DNA of 40,218 bases from JAUQQI01 sp042408785 (GCA_042408785.1 JBHOQU010000091.1:1-40218), one strand, 5' to 3'; numbered from the stretch's first letter, positions 21,504 through 30,551 are shown. Program-made: numbers and translations. The notes: generated by a model not told the origin, from the letters alone.

Positions 21504-22045
21504 CGACATCGCCGGCCGGCGACCCCGAACGGCCCAGGCCCGGGCGAGCAGAGATATGGAGCCGTCGGGCCTGGCCGGTAAGGTGCGCCGGAGCCGCTCC
21601 CGCAAGGCGGCGCGGCCCCCGGAACTGAGGCCGGCCACGGAGGCGGGCGCAGGCCCCTGCCCGCCCAGGAAGGGCACCCAAAACTCCTCGAAACTGCCGA
21701 AGGTGGTCCCCACGTCCACGGGCTCGACTTCGACCCCGATCAGCCCGACCTCCGCGAACAGTCGGCCGAGGCCCGACGGCCCGAAGGCGGCCAAGCGGCG
21801 GCCCTCGTCCTGGTTGCGGGCGGCCGGGTCCAGGGCGGCGGCCGCATCCCAGAAGACCCGGAGAAAATCCATCCGGCCGGCGTAGTCCCAAACGTAGGCG
21901 GCAATCAGGCCGCCTGGCCGGGTCACCCGCACCATTCCCCGCAGGCCGACTTCGGGTCGCGGGATGAAGTTTAACACCGGCCCGGATACCACCCCATGTA
22001 CCGGTCGTAGGCATCTCCCACTACCCAGAAGCTGCCGGAGTTCAT
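21501..22045 (-). pseudogene. SAM methyltransferase with internal deletion
   Basis: A good ribosome site (AGGGGAG) and ATG at 22045 begin a methyltransferase N-terminus, MNSGSFWVVGDAYDRYMG. The frame then meets a stop after seven more codons (WYPGRC). In the neighbouring frame the sequence resumes as VVSGPVLNFIPRPEVGLRGM, VRVTRPGGLIAAYVWDYAGR and so on to residue FRAVGRRPAMS-like C-terminus at 21501. This is the back half of a class I methyltransferase. About 100 residues including the SAM-binding glycine motif are missing between the two parts. The open piece of 163 codons on its own cannot bind SAM and is best called a pseudogene. It lies between the treS/mak gene and the beta-helix gene, and its remaining 3' end contains that gene's promoter. 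Confidence 0.8.
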
Positions 22046-22223
22046 TGCTCCCCTTCCGTATTCGTGGCCTCAGGGCCTTTACGAGCCAAGCTTACCAGAT
22101 ATGGGCGGACCGATTATCTCCTATCCTTCTGGGAGCGGTTTAAGCAAGTCTTTGCCGGACCACGGCTAATATTGACCCGACGATTAAGTCAGCGCCGAAA
22201 GGTGATGGTGGTTCGGGGTGATG

Positions 22224-25200
22224 TTACGTTTCCCGGAGTAGGCGCAGGATGCCCCGGAGGGGGATTGCGGCCCAGTGGGGGCGGTTGTTGAGCTCGTAGC
22301 CGAGCTCGTAAACGGCCTTTTCCAGCAGGTAAACCTCCAAAAGAAGCTCCGCTTCGGCCCGGGACTCGGGAACCACCACCGGCGGCCGGGCGGTCTCAAA
22401 GTAGCCCCGCAGAAAGAGGGCCGACGCCCACGCCTCCCAGAACGCCGCCCAGGGCCCCAGGGCCGAAGGCCCGCCCACGCCCCGGGCCACCGCCTGTTGG
22501 AGGGCAACCTCGGCGGCGTAGTGGAACGACCGGAGCATCCCGGCCACGTCCCGCAGTGCCGGCTGCTTAAGGCGCCGCTCCCGCAGGGGCCGGGCGGGCT
22601 CACCCTCGAAGTCGGCGATAACAAAGTCGTTGCCGGTGTAAAGGACCTGGCCCAGGTGGTAGTCGCCGTGCACCCGGATCCGCCCCACCGTGAGCCTGGC
22701 ATCCCGGAACCGACCGAAGGCCCCGAGGATCGCCCCCTCCCGGTCCAGGACCGCCCGCGCCAGCGGCTTCAGCTCCTCCGGCAGGTCCTCGGCCCGCTTC
22801 CGGAGCAGGCCCAGCACCTGCGCCGTCAGGTTTCTGAAGGACTGATACGCCGCCCGCTGGTGGAACGGGGTGAACCCTTCGGGGGCAAAATCGGCCAGCT
22901 CAGACCCGGCCGCCCCCAGGGCCAGGTGAAGCTCGGCCGTCCGCCGGCCCAGGAGCCAGGCGGAGTCCAGGTAACTGCCCGCCAGCTGCTGGGCCGTCTC
23001 CGGGATGGGGTCGCCGGCCAGGTCGAGGAGCCGGCCTATTTTAAAAGCCGGAAGGTCGGCCTCCGGGGCGATGGCCAGGGCCTCCTCGAAATAGTGCCCC
23101 AGAAAGTCGAGGGTGTACTGCCAGGCGTCCCCCTGGTTGGGCACGAAGCCCTGGAGCACGGCCAGGGTGACGGGTTCCCCCGACTCCGGCCGGTATTCCA
23201 GGGCCCCGGCGAGGGGTGGGGTGGCCGGGAAGCGGGCCCGTTCGGTCAGGTAAAGCCCGAGCTCGAATTCGGGGCTCCGGCCCTCCTCGAGCCGCCGGTA
23301 AAGCTTTAAAACGTACAGGTCGCCGTAGAAGATGGAGCTGTTGGACTGGTCGCCGCCGAGGGTAACCGGCCTGGGGGACCGCCCCGACCGCCGGAGCTGG
23401 CCGAAAAGGTGGGTCGGCTCGCCCACCACCTCCCCGGCCGCCCCCTGCCAGCGGCGCCGCCGGCCGATGGCCTCGGGCAGGGCCTGCAAAAAGTCGGGGT
23501 CGGCCAGGGCGTCAAAAAGCACCCCCTCGACGGGACCGCCCCGCTCCCGCCGAACCCGCAGCCGGGCGACCGCGGCCGCCTCGGGAACACCTTCGGCGGA
23601 CCCGAAACTTATGGGCAGAAGGTAAGTTTCAGGCTGGCCGTCGGTAAAGTGGACCTGCGCCAGGGCAAGGTAGGCCAGGCGCTGACCGTAGGGGAATGGC
23701 ACGGCCTCCACCAGCCGGACGGCCCGGACCTGGCGGGCCTTGGCCCCAAACCAGCGCTGCCGCATCAGGTAGGCCGGAAGGGCCTCTTCCAGGGCGGATC
23801 TGGCGTCGGCGAAGACGGCCGTCCACTCCCCAGACACCTCCAGGACCCGGCCGGGCTCCCGGGACGGCAGCCGGAGTTCGACCCGGGCCGGCTCCAGGGC
23901 AAACCAGTAGAACGAGTGGGGTCCCAGCATCACCCGATAGCGCCCCTCCCCGATGGGCGGAAACTCCGTCCGGCCGAAGACCTCCACGGGAACCAGGCCG
24001 CCGAAGGCCGAAAGGTCCAGCTCGGCGTACTGGGTGAAGCGGGAGAGGTTGGCCACCACCAGCACCCGCTCCGTCTGCCATTCCCGGACGAAGGCCAGCA
24101 CCTTGGGGTTTTCGGGGTTGACGAACCGCAGGCTGCCCCGGCCGAAGGCCCGGAACTGCTTGCGCAGGGCGATGAGCCGGCGCATCCACCAGAGGAGGGA
24201 CTGGGGGTTCTGGTGCTGGGCCTCGACGTTGACCGCCTCATAGTGATACTCGGGGTCGGTGATAACGGGCAGGTAGAGGCGCTGGGGGTTCGCCCGGGAG
24301 AAGCCGGCGTTGCGGTCGGCACTCCACTGCATGGGCGTCCGGACCGCATTCCGGTCGCCCAGGAAGAAGTTATCCCCCATCCCGATCTCGTCCCCGTAGT
24401 AGATGACGGGGGTCCCGGGCAGGGAGAAGAGGAGGCCGTTCATCAGCTCGATGCGCCGGCGGTTGTTATTTAGAAGGGGCGCCAGCCGGCGCCGAATCCC
24501 CAGGTTCACCCGGGCCTGCCGGTCCCGGGCGTAGACCCGGTACATGTAGTCCCGCTCCTCGTCCGTGACCATCTCCAGGGTGAGCTCGTCGTGGTTCCGC
24601 AGGAAGAGGGCCCACTGGCAGTTCGCGGGAATGGGGGGCGTCTGATTGAGGATGTCGACGATGGGGAAGCGGTCCTCCATGTGGATGGCCATAAAGAGGC
24701 GGGGCATGAGGGGGAAGTGGAAGGCCATGTGGCATTCGTCCCCGTCGCCGAAATAGGCGACGGCATCCTCCGGCCACTGGTTCGCCTCGGCCAAGAGCAT
24801 CCGCTCCCCGAAACGTTCGTCGACGTGGCGGCGCAGCTCCTTTAAGAAGGCGTGGGTTTCGGGCAGGTTTTCGCAGCTGGTCCCCTCCCGCTCGAAGAGA
24901 TACGGCACCGCATCCAGCCGGAACCCGTCCACGCCCAGCTCCAGCCAGAAGTCGAGCACCCGAAAGACGGCCCGGCGTACCTCCGGGTTGTCGTAGTTCA
25001 GGTCGGGCTGGTGGGAGAAGAAGCGGTGCCAGTAGTATGCCCGGGCGACGGGGTCCCAGGTCCAGTTGGAGGGCTCGTAGTCTTTAAAGATTATCCGGGC
25101 CTCCCGGTAGCGGTCAGGGGTGTCGCTCCAGACGTAGAAGTTCCGCCAGCGGCTGCCCGGCCGGGCCCGGCGGGCCCGCTGAAACCACGGGTGCTGGTCG

Positions 25201-25520
25201 GAGGTGTGGTTGAGCACCAGCTCGGTGATCACCCGCAGGCCCCGGCGGTGGGCCTCCCGCAGGAACCGCTTGAAGTCCCGCAACGTCCCGTAGGCGGGGT
25301 GAACGTCGAAATAGTCGGCGATGTCGTAGCCGTCGTCCCGCAGGGGCGAGGGGTAAAAGGGCAGCAGCCATACGGCCGTCACTCCCAGTTCCTGGATATA
25401 GTCGAGCTTGCTTATCAGGCCGGGAAAATCGCCGATGCCGTCGGCGTTGCTGTCGGCGAAGGCCCGGACGTGGACCTCGTAGATGATGGCGTCTTTGTAC
25501 CAGAGGGATGGCTCCTTCAC
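22224..25520 (-). CDS. treS: Trehalose synthase / maltokinase fusion (TreS-Mak)
   Basis: A 1098-residue bifunctional enzyme. Residues 1-550 are the GH13 trehalose synthase that interconverts trehalose and maltose, with the family start LWYKDAIIYEVHVRAFADSN. Its nucleophile is D203 (GVDGFRLDAVPYLF), acid/base E245 (LLAEANQW) and third acid D311 (RNHDELTL). Residues about 575-1098 are maltokinase (Pep2), which phosphorylates maltose. It opens with MRQRWFGAKARQV and has the kinase catalytic loop HGDYHLGQ with D953 and the metal site FVIADFEGEP with D970. Fused TreS-Mak proteins are known and supply maltose-1-phosphate to GlgE. The GTG start overlaps the glgE stop in GTGA. Both active sites look complete. 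Length fits the fused family. Confidence 0.96.
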   Translation of the reverse strand: MKEPSLWYKDAIIYEVHVRAFADSNADGIGDFPGLISKLDYIQELGVTAVWLLPFYPSPLRDDGYDIADYFDVHPAYGTLRDFKRFLREAHRRGLRVITELVLNHTSDQHPWFQRARRARPGSRWRNFYVWSDTPDRYREARIIFKDYEPSNWTWDPVARAYYWHRFFSHQPDLNYDNPEVRRAVFRVLDFWLELGVDGFRLDAVPYLFEREGTSCENLPETHAFLKELRRHVDERFGERMLLAEANQWPEDAVAYFGDGDECHMAFHFPLMPRLFMAIHMEDRFPIVDILNQTPPIPANCQWALFLRNHDELTLEMVTDEERDYMYRVYARDRQARVNLGIRRRLAPLLNNNRRRIELMNGLLFSLPGTPVIYYGDEIGMGDNFFLGDRNAVRTPMQWSADRNAGFSRANPQRLYLPVITDPEYHYEAVNVEAQHQNPQSLLWWMRRLIALRKQFRAFGRGSLRFVNPENPKVLAFVREWQTERVLVVANLSRFTQYAELDLSAFGGLVPVEVFGRTEFPPIGEGRYRVMLGPHSFYWFALEPARVELRLPSREPGRVLEVSGEWTAVFADARSALEEALPAYLMRQRWFGAKARQVRAVRLVEAVPFPYGQRLAYLALAQVHFTDGQPETYLLPISFGSAEGVPEAAAVARLRVRRERGGPVEGVLFDALADPDFLQALPEAIGRRRRWQGAAGEVVGEPTHLFGQLRRSGRSPRPVTLGGDQSNSSIFYGDLYVLKLYRRLEEGRSPEFELGLYLTERARFPATPPLAGALEYRPESGEPVTLAVLQGFVPNQGDAWQYTLDFLGHYFEEALAIAPEADLPAFKIGRLLDLAGDPIPETAQQLAGSYLDSAWLLGRRTAELHLALGAAGSELADFAPEGFTPFHQRAAYQSFRNLTAQVLGLLRKRAEDLPEELKPLARAVLDREGAILGAFGRFRDARLTVGRIRVHGDYHLGQVLYTGNDFVIADFEGEPARPLRERRLKQPALRDVAGMLRSFHYAAEVALQQAVARGVGGPSALGPWAAFWEAWASALFLRGYFETARPPVVVPESRAEAELLLEVYLLEKAVYELGYELNNRPHWAAIPLRGILRLLRET

Positions 25521-27505
25521 GGCCGCTCCACCCGAAAGATGTGGGCCGGGAGGGTGTGGGGATTCAGCTCGACATAATTTCGCCAGCCGCGCCAGGTGTA
25601 GCCGGCCCCGGTGAGGAGGTCATGCATCAGGTAAGGGCGGGCCGGGTCGAGGCCCAGCTCGTGGATCTGCAGGTCGACCGTCCCGGCCTGGACGTGATAG
25701 GGGTCCAGGTTCGCGACCACCACAACCACGTTTTCGAAGCCGGGGGTGTGCTTGCTGTAGCAGATGAGCTGGTCGTTGTCGGTGGGGTGGAAGCGGAGGG
25801 AGTCGTTGGCCTGGAGGGCGGGATTCTCCCGCCGGATCCGGTTGACCCGGCCGATAAGGTCCCGCAGGCTTGCCGGGTCGTCGATGCGCCAGTATTTGAG
25901 CTCGTATTTCTCCGAGTCCAGGTACTCCTCGCTTCCGGGCTCCCGGGGCACGTTTACGCACAGCTCGAAGGCCGGACCGTAGATGCCGTAGCTGGCGCTC
26001 AGGGTTGCGGCCAGGATGAACCTGACCATGAAGGCCGGCCGGCCGCCTCGCTGAAGGTATTCGGTGAGGATGTCGGGGGTGTTGGGCCAGAGGTTTGGCC
26101 GGAAATACTCCCGGACTTCCGTCCGGGTAAGCTCCGTCAGGTACGCGGTGAGCTCCGACGTGGTGTTCCGCCAGGCAAAGTAGGTGTACGACTGGCTGAA
26201 CCCCAGCTTGGCCAGGTGGTACATCACCTTGGGGCGGGTAAAGGCTTCGGCGAGGAAGATAACGTCGGGGTATTCGGCCTTGATCTGACTTATAAGCCAT
26301 TCCCAGAAGGCGAAGGGCTTGGTGTGGGGGTTGTCCACCCGGAAGATTTTTATACCCTGCCCCACCCAGAATTCGACAACGGCCTTCAGCTCGGCCCAGA
26401 GGGTGGTCCAGCAGGGGGTTTCGAAGTCAAAGGGGTAGATATCCTCGTACTTTTTGGGCGGGTTTTCGGCGTAGCGGACGGTGCCGTCCGGCCGGCGGCG
26501 GAACCACTCTGGGTGCTCCCGAACGTAGGGGTGGTCCGGGGAGCACTGGAAGGCCAGGTCCAGGGCCACCTCCAGGCCCAGGGCCCGGGCCTTGGCGACC
26601 AGCCGGCGAAAGTCCTCCAGGGTCCCGAGGGCCGGGTGGACGGCCGTGTGCCCGCCCTCGGGCCCCCCGATGGCCCAGGGGCTGCCCGGGTCGTCGGGGC
26701 CGGCCGTCAGGGAGTTGTTCCGGCCCTTGCGGTTGGTCCGGCCGATGGGGTGGATGGGGGGCAGGTAAACCACGTCGAATCCAAGCCCGGCGATGTATTC
26801 CAGCCGGGCCTCGCAGTCCCGGAAGGTCCCGTGCCGGAGCTTGCCACCCACAAAATGGGGTTCGGGATCGGTGGACCAGACCGAACGGGGGAACATCTCG
26901 TACCAGGCCCCGAACCGGGCCAGCACCGGCTCGACGGTAACCGCCAGCTCCCGGTCGTAACGGGTTGCCCCCTCCCGGTCGGAATAGGCCGCCATGAGCC
27001 GGTCGAGCTCTTCGCCGAGGGCCACGGCGGCGGCCTCAGGCCCACCGGCCCGGAGGATTTGGGCTAGGCCCAGCAGACGCTCCCGGTCGGCCCCCTCGGC
27101 CCGGCGGGCGGCGGCCGCCACCAGTTCGGCCCCCACCGGCCATTCGACCGCAACATCCTGGCCGGCCTCGAGCCGCCGGCGCAGGTCCCGCCGCCAGGTC
27201 TTAAACCGGTCGACCCAGGCCCGAACGGTGTAAAAATAACGGCCCAGCTCCTCGACCGTAAATTCGGCCCGCCACCGGTCGTTGCCCAGGGAAACCATGG
27301 GCACCGCCTGCCAGCCCGGCCAACCCTCCTTCCGGTAGAGGAGCTCGCAGGTGAGTTCGTCGTGGCCGTCGGCGAAGATATCCGCCTCGACGGTGAGGCG
27401 GTCGCCGACGACCCGCTTTACCGGAAAGCGGCCGCCGTCGACTTCGGGGTAAACCCGGCCGATCACAACCCGCCTCGGCGGGGGGACCGGGTTCGCCTCG
27501 GACAT
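25517..27505 (-). CDS. glgE: Alpha-1,4-glucan:maltose-1-phosphate maltosyltransferase GlgE
   Basis: Extends alpha-1,4-glucans with maltosyl units from maltose-1-phosphate. The 662-residue GH13_3 enzyme has an N-terminal beta-sandwich (VVIGRVYPEVDGGRFPVKRV), then VYLPPIHPIGRTNRKGRNNS, the nucleophile D391 in KIFRVDNPHTKPFAFWEW and acid/base E420 in VIFLAEAFTRP. These sit three residues before D394 and E423 of the Streptomyces coelicolor enzyme, so length and register are conserved. It precedes and overlaps treS/mak by 4 nt, giving a compact trehalose-to-glucan module. No glgB branching gene is in the window. The ATG at 27505 has no strong ribosome site and lies 35 nt after fba. Confidence 0.96.
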   Translation of the reverse strand: MSEANPVPPPRRVVIGRVYPEVDGGRFPVKRVVGDRLTVEADIFADGHDELTCELLYRKEGWPGWQAVPMVSLGNDRWRAEFTVEELGRYFYTVRAWVDRFKTWRRDLRRRLEAGQDVAVEWPVGAELVAAAARRAEGADRERLLGLAQILRAGGPEAAAVALGEELDRLMAAYSDREGATRYDRELAVTVEPVLARFGAWYEMFPRSVWSTDPEPHFVGGKLRHGTFRDCEARLEYIAGLGFDVVYLPPIHPIGRTNRKGRNNSLTAGPDDPGSPWAIGGPEGGHTAVHPALGTLEDFRRLVAKARALGLEVALDLAFQCSPDHPYVREHPEWFRRRPDGTVRYAENPPKKYEDIYPFDFETPCWTTLWAELKAVVEFWVGQGIKIFRVDNPHTKPFAFWEWLISQIKAEYPDVIFLAEAFTRPKVMYHLAKLGFSQSYTYFAWRNTTSELTAYLTELTRTEVREYFRPNLWPNTPDILTEYLQRGGRPAFMVRFILAATLSASYGIYGPAFELCVNVPREPGSEEYLDSEKYELKYWRIDDPASLRDLIGRVNRIRRENPALQANDSLRFHPTDNDQLICYSKHTPGFENVVVVVANLDPYHVQAGTVDLQIHELGLDPARPYLMHDLLTGAGYTWRGWRNYVELNPHTLPAHIFRVERP

Positions 27506-27540
27506 CGGGATCGGTCGGAGGGGTCGCGTCAGGGCCGGGC

Positions 27541-28452
27541 CTAGGGTGTGACGGGCGCCGGGCGCAGGGTCCGCATCAGCTCGGCGATGCGGCGGCTGAT
27601 GCCGATGGCCTCGTCATAAGGCCGCTGGAAGATGTTGCGGCCGAAGATGAGGCCGACGGCCCCGCCCTCCAGGGAGGCCCTGGCCCGGGCCAGCAGGTCT
27701 TCGTCGCCAATCTTGCTCCCGCCGGAGACGAGCACCGGGACCCCCCCGGCCGCCCAGACCACCCGGGCGATGGCCTCCTTTACGTCCAGAACCGTGGCGT
27801 CGTAGGGCTTGGGCAGGCGGGCCATCTTCTCGGGAACAAACTCGGGGACGTTGACCTTTATGAGGTCGGCACCCAGCTCGGCCGCCACCCGGGCGGCGTA
27901 CTCGACGGCGTAGAGGCTGTCCCGGCCGCCCTTCTCTTCGACGTATTTGCCCCGGGGATAGGCCCAGACGATGACGGGCATCCCGAAACGCTCGGCCTCC
28001 CGCCGGACCTCAAGAAACTGCCGGAAATCCTGGTCCTGGCGGGGCGAGCCCACGTATAGGGTGTACCCGATGGCGTCGGCCCCGAGCCGGACGGCGTCCT
28101 CGACGGTGGCGGTGAGGGGTGAGACCGGCTCGTCGGCCGGGGGGATGTTGGTCTTGCCGTTAACCTTCAGGACCAGGGGCACCCGCCCGGCGAAGGGGGC
28201 GTAGTAGCGGCTGGCGATGCCGTACTGGAAAACCACCGCGGAATAGCCGCCTTCGACGGCCAGGCGGAGGATGTATTCGGGGTCGGCGCTGGGCGGGTTG
28301 GGGAGAAAGTCGATGGGCCCGTGCTCCAGCCCGTGGTCGACGGGCAGGAACATGCCGAGCCCTTCACCCGGCCCGTACTGGTAAAAGAGCCGGTAAAGCC
28401 GAACCTTCTTTCCGGGCGTCCCCTCCCAGCGGCTCAGGTCCACACCAGCCAT
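27541..28452 (-). CDS. fbaB: Class I fructose-bisphosphate aldolase, archaeal/DhnA (FbaB) type
   Basis: A Schiff-base aldolase of the DeoC/FbaB superfamily, 303 residues. FLPVDHGLEHGPIDFLPNPP is the classic DhnA N-terminal motif. LVLKVNGKTNIPP and GADAIGYTLYVGS follow. The active-site lysine is K199 in GADLIKVNVPEF, and the phosphate-binding end is VPVLVSGGSKIGDEDLLARA, then GLIFGRNIFQRP. It could cleave fructose-1,6-bisphosphate or a related ketose phosphate; a few relatives act in aromatic biosynthesis (ADH synthase), so the name rests on closest motif match. An ATG at 28452 is preferred to the TTG before it because GGGGAGG lies six bases upstream. It leads the operon with glgE and treS/mak and has its own extended -10. 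Confidence 0.9.
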   Translation of the reverse strand: MAGVDLSRWEGTPGKKVRLYRLFYQYGPGEGLGMFLPVDHGLEHGPIDFLPNPPSADPEYILRLAVEGGYSAVVFQYGIASRYYAPFAGRVPLVLKVNGKTNIPPADEPVSPLTATVEDAVRLGADAIGYTLYVGSPRQDQDFRQFLEVRREAERFGMPVIVWAYPRGKYVEEKGGRDSLYAVEYAARVAAELGADLIKVNVPEFVPEKMARLPKPYDATVLDVKEAIARVVWAAGGVPVLVSGGSKIGDEDLLARARASLEGGAVGLIFGRNIFQRPYDEAIGISRRIAELMRTLRPAPVTP

Positions 28453-28488
28453 CAACGGCCTCCCCAGGTCAGTTAGCGCTCTAATCAG

Positions 28489-28497
28489 ATCATAGCA
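28489..28497 (-). promoter_or_regulatory. Extended -10 promoter of the fba-glgE-treS/mak operon
   Basis: The minus strand reads TGCTATGAT with no obvious -35. It would give a leader of about 30 nt before the ribosome site of the aldolase gene. Confidence 0.6.
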
Positions 28498-28515
28498 GAT
28501 GGCGGACCCGGCCCC

Positions 28516-29442
28516 CTAGGCCTCCTTTACCACGGGGTTCGCCAGGGTCCCGATCCGCTCGATGGTGACCCGGACCAGGTCCCCGGGCTTTAGGAAGCGG
28601 GGGGGCTTTCGGGCAAAACCGACCCCCGCCGGGGTGCCGGTGGCGATGACATCCCCCGGCTCCAAGGTCAGGATCTGGGAGATATAGGCGACCACCTGGG
28701 GGACCTTGAAGATCATGTGGGCCGTGTTGGACTGCTGGAGGCGCTCCTCCCCGACCTCCAGGCTGATTTCCAGGGAGTGGGGGTCTGGGACCTCATCCCG
28801 GGTGACCAGCCAGGGGCCCATGGGTGCAAAGCCGTCGAAGATCTTGCCGGGCATCCACTGCCGGCCCCGGAACTGGAAATCCCGGGCGCTCACGTCGTTG
28901 AAGGCGGTGTAGCCGGCCACGTACTCATAGGCTTCGGCCTCGGGGATATACCGGCCGCGGCGGCCGATGACCACCGCCAGCTCGGCCTCATAGTCCACCT
29001 GGGTGCTTACCCGGGGGATCCGGATCGGGTCGCCGGGGCCGACCAGGGCGTTGGCATACTTGGCGAAAAGCTCCGGAACCTCCGGGACCGGCGCCCCCGA
29101 CTCCTCGGCGTGGTCTCTGTAGTTTAAGCCCAGGCAGATAATCTTGGCCGGATTGGGGACCGGGGGACGGAGCCGAACCTCCCGCAGGCTGAAGAGGATG
29201 CCTTCGGCCTGGAACCGGTCGGCCTCCCTGGTAAAGCTCTGCCGGACGTGGTCCAGGGCCTCGGCGGCCAGCCGCAGGCTTTCGGGGGCCAGCTCCAAAA
29301 GCCCCCGCACCGTCGGGGGAACTAGGGCCTCGCCCCGGGCCCCGAAGCGCTCGGCGGCGGCCCTTTGAAGGTCCACCACCCAGTCGTCAAAGACCGCCCC
29401 GGCCCGCTCCCAGCCCCGGTGACCGTAAGTAACGAGCCGCAT
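28516..29442 (-). CDS. Fumarylacetoacetate hydrolase (FAH)-family protein
   Basis: A 308-residue metal-dependent hydrolase or isomerase of the FAH/HpcE/YcgM type. The catalytic domain begins at ICLGLNYRDHAEESG and holds the metal residues in VDYEAELAVVIGRRG (two Glu) and NDVSARDFQFRG (Asp). IATGTPAGVGFARKPP and the C-terminal LKPGDLVRVTIERIGTLANP are family hallmarks. Substrates in this family range from acylpyruvates to oxaloacetate and homoprotocatechuate intermediates. No aromatic-degradation neighbours are present, so the acylpyruvase role is only one option. The open frame continues upstream, but the ATG at 29442 is chosen for its GGGAGG site and the usual start MRLVTYGHRG. It is divergent from the Ile T-box. 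Confidence 0.92.
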   Translation of the reverse strand: MRLVTYGHRGWERAGAVFDDWVVDLQRAAAERFGARGEALVPPTVRGLLELAPESLRLAAEALDHVRQSFTREADRFQAEGILFSLREVRLRPPVPNPAKIICLGLNYRDHAEESGAPVPEVPELFAKYANALVGPGDPIRIPRVSTQVDYEAELAVVIGRRGRYIPEAEAYEYVAGYTAFNDVSARDFQFRGRQWMPGKIFDGFAPMGPWLVTRDEVPDPHSLEISLEVGEERLQQSNTAHMIFKVPQVVAYISQILTLEPGDVIATGTPAGVGFARKPPRFLKPGDLVRVTIERIGTLANPVVKEA

Positions 29443-29474
29443 TTTACCGCCCTCCCGCGTGGTTCGGTCAACAA

Positions 29475-29483
29475 ATTTTAGCA
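29475..29483 (-). promoter_or_regulatory. Extended -10 promoter of the FAH-family gene
   Basis: The minus strand reads TGCTAAAAT, about 33 nt upstream of the start codon. A recognisable -35 is lacking. It lies 22 bp from the opposing -35 of the T-box promoter. Confidence 0.6.
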
Positions 29484-29504
29484 GAGGTGGAAGCCGGACA
29501 CCGC

Positions 29505-29534
29505 TTGACACAGTAATACGGTCTGTGTTAGGTT
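29505..29534 (+). promoter_or_regulatory. Promoter of the alaX-ileS operon
   Basis: A perfect TTGACA (29505-29510), an 18 bp spacer and TAGGTT (29529-29534) preceded by TGT, an extended -10 arrangement. Transcription would start just before the T-box Stem I. Confidence 0.75.
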
Positions 29535-29540
29535 ATCGTG

Positions 29541-29818
29541 GTAAAGGCGACGACGGAGACGAGTAGGGAAGGGTAGCCGCTCAGCGAGCCTGGGGCTGGT
29601 GGGAGCCGGGTGCGGTGAGCTTCCCGAAAATCCCTCCCGAGCCGCCAACCGAACGTGCCCGAAGCCGCGGGCACCAGTAGACTTGGCCGGGGTCGTGCCC
29701 CGTTATTGGCACGGGGGTGTGATGGCACCCCGCTGAGGGGGTCCGTCCGGAACCGGGCGGGCCAAAAAGGGTGGTACCGCGGAGGCTTTGGCTCCGCCCC
29801 TTTGGGGCGGGGCCTTTT
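29541..29818 (+). promoter_or_regulatory. T-box leader, isoleucine-type specifier (ATC)
   Basis: Together with the promoter this fills the noncoding stretch between FAH and alaX. Stem I has AGTA in GACGAGTAGGG, a GGTG/GGAG apical region and the specifier loop GAAA-ATC-CCTCC with ATC at 29630-29632, matching tRNA-Ile. A Stem II S-turn CAGTAG (about 29675), a Stem III hairpin CGTGCC/GGCACG with loop CCGTTATT (29694-29713), a hairpin at 29714-29731 and an 11 bp hairpin at 29740-29763 follow. The T-box AGGGTGGTACCGCGG is at 29768-29782 and the terminator at 29790-29818. Low charged tRNA-Ile should favour read-through into alaX and ileS. Confidence 0.95.
29790..29818 (+). terminator. Intrinsic terminator of the Ile T-box leader
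   Basis: GGCTCCGCCCC (29790-29800) pairs with GGGGCGGGGCC (29804-29814) around a TTT loop with one T-G pair, followed by TTTT. Confidence 0.92.
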
Positions 29819-29837
29819 GTGTAGGAGGCGAGGGGCC

Positions 29838-30551
29838 GTGACCGAGCGGCTTTACCTGACGGACGCTTACCTTCGGGAGTTCGACGCCACCGTCACCCGG
29901 GTAGAGGCTGGGGGCGGGTTGGTCCTGGACCGGACGGCCTTCTACCCCGGCGGCGGGGGCCAGCCGCCCGACCGGGGGTTCTTGACCGACGGCAGCCACA
30001 CCTGGGAGGTCGTCCGGCTGGAGAACCGGCCCGAGGAGGTGGTCCACTACGTGGCGGGGGAGCCCCCGGCCGTGGGGAGCCGGGTCCGGGGGGTGATCGA
30101 CTGGGAGCTGCGCTACCGGCTGATGCGCACCCACACCGCCCTGCACATCCTGTGCGGGGTGATCTACCACGAGTTCGGGGCCACCGTCACCGGCACCCAG
30201 ATGTACCCGGACCGGGCCCGCATGGATTTCACCCTGGAAGACCTGAACCCGGAGCGGGTAAGGCTGATCGAGCTCAAGTGCAACGAGGCCGTGGCCCGGG
30301 CCCTCCCGGTGGAGGTCTACTTCCTGCCCCGGGAGGAGGCCCTCAAAAACATGGACCTCATCCGGACACGGGCCAACCTTATACCCGAACACATCAAGGA
30401 GATTCGGGTGGTCGACATAAAGGGCTTGGATCTGCAGGCCGACGGCGGCACCCACGTCCGCAACACCGCCGAGGTGAAGGGCATAAAGGTCGTCCGGACG
30501 GAGAACAAGGGCCGGTTTAACCGGCGGCTGGAGATCGTCCTGGTGGATTGA
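29838..30551 (+). CDS. alaX: AlaX-like alanyl-tRNA editing (tRNA_SAD domain) protein
   Basis: A free-standing editing hydrolase that deacylates mischarged tRNA. The 237-residue size is AlaX-M. It has the N-terminal beta-barrel part (LYLTDAYLREFDATVTRVE, FYPGGGGQPPDRGFL) and the SAD domain. The zinc HxxxH is H99/H103 in RTHTALHILCG, and the second site reads QADGGTHVRNT with H206. Many homologues have Cys before GGTHV; here it is Asp202. The GTG start is chosen for the AGGAGG nine bases upstream; the frame continues upstream through the T-box. Family members usually clear Ser or Gly from tRNA-Ala. Here the gene lies between an isoleucine T-box and ileS, 15 nt from the latter, so a role linked to tRNA-Ile is possible but unproven. 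Confidence 0.93.
   Translation: MTERLYLTDAYLREFDATVTRVEAGGGLVLDRTAFYPGGGGQPPDRGFLTDGSHTWEVVRLENRPEEVVHYVAGEPPAVGSRVRGVIDWELRYRLMRTHTALHILCGVIYHEFGATVTGTQMYPDRARMDFTLEDLNPERVRLIELKCNEAVARALPVEVYFLPREEALKNMDLIRTRANLIPEHIKEIRVVDIKGLDLQADGGTHVRNTAEVKGIKVVRTENKGRFNRRLEIVLVD

Noticed and set aside
22064..22291. Plus-strand 75-codon open frame in the gap between treS/mak and the methyltransferase pseudogene
   Set aside because: No ribosome site, overlaps the 3' end of treS on the other strand, and its second half is shadow sequence; the 178 nt gap shows no convincing gene or clear terminator.
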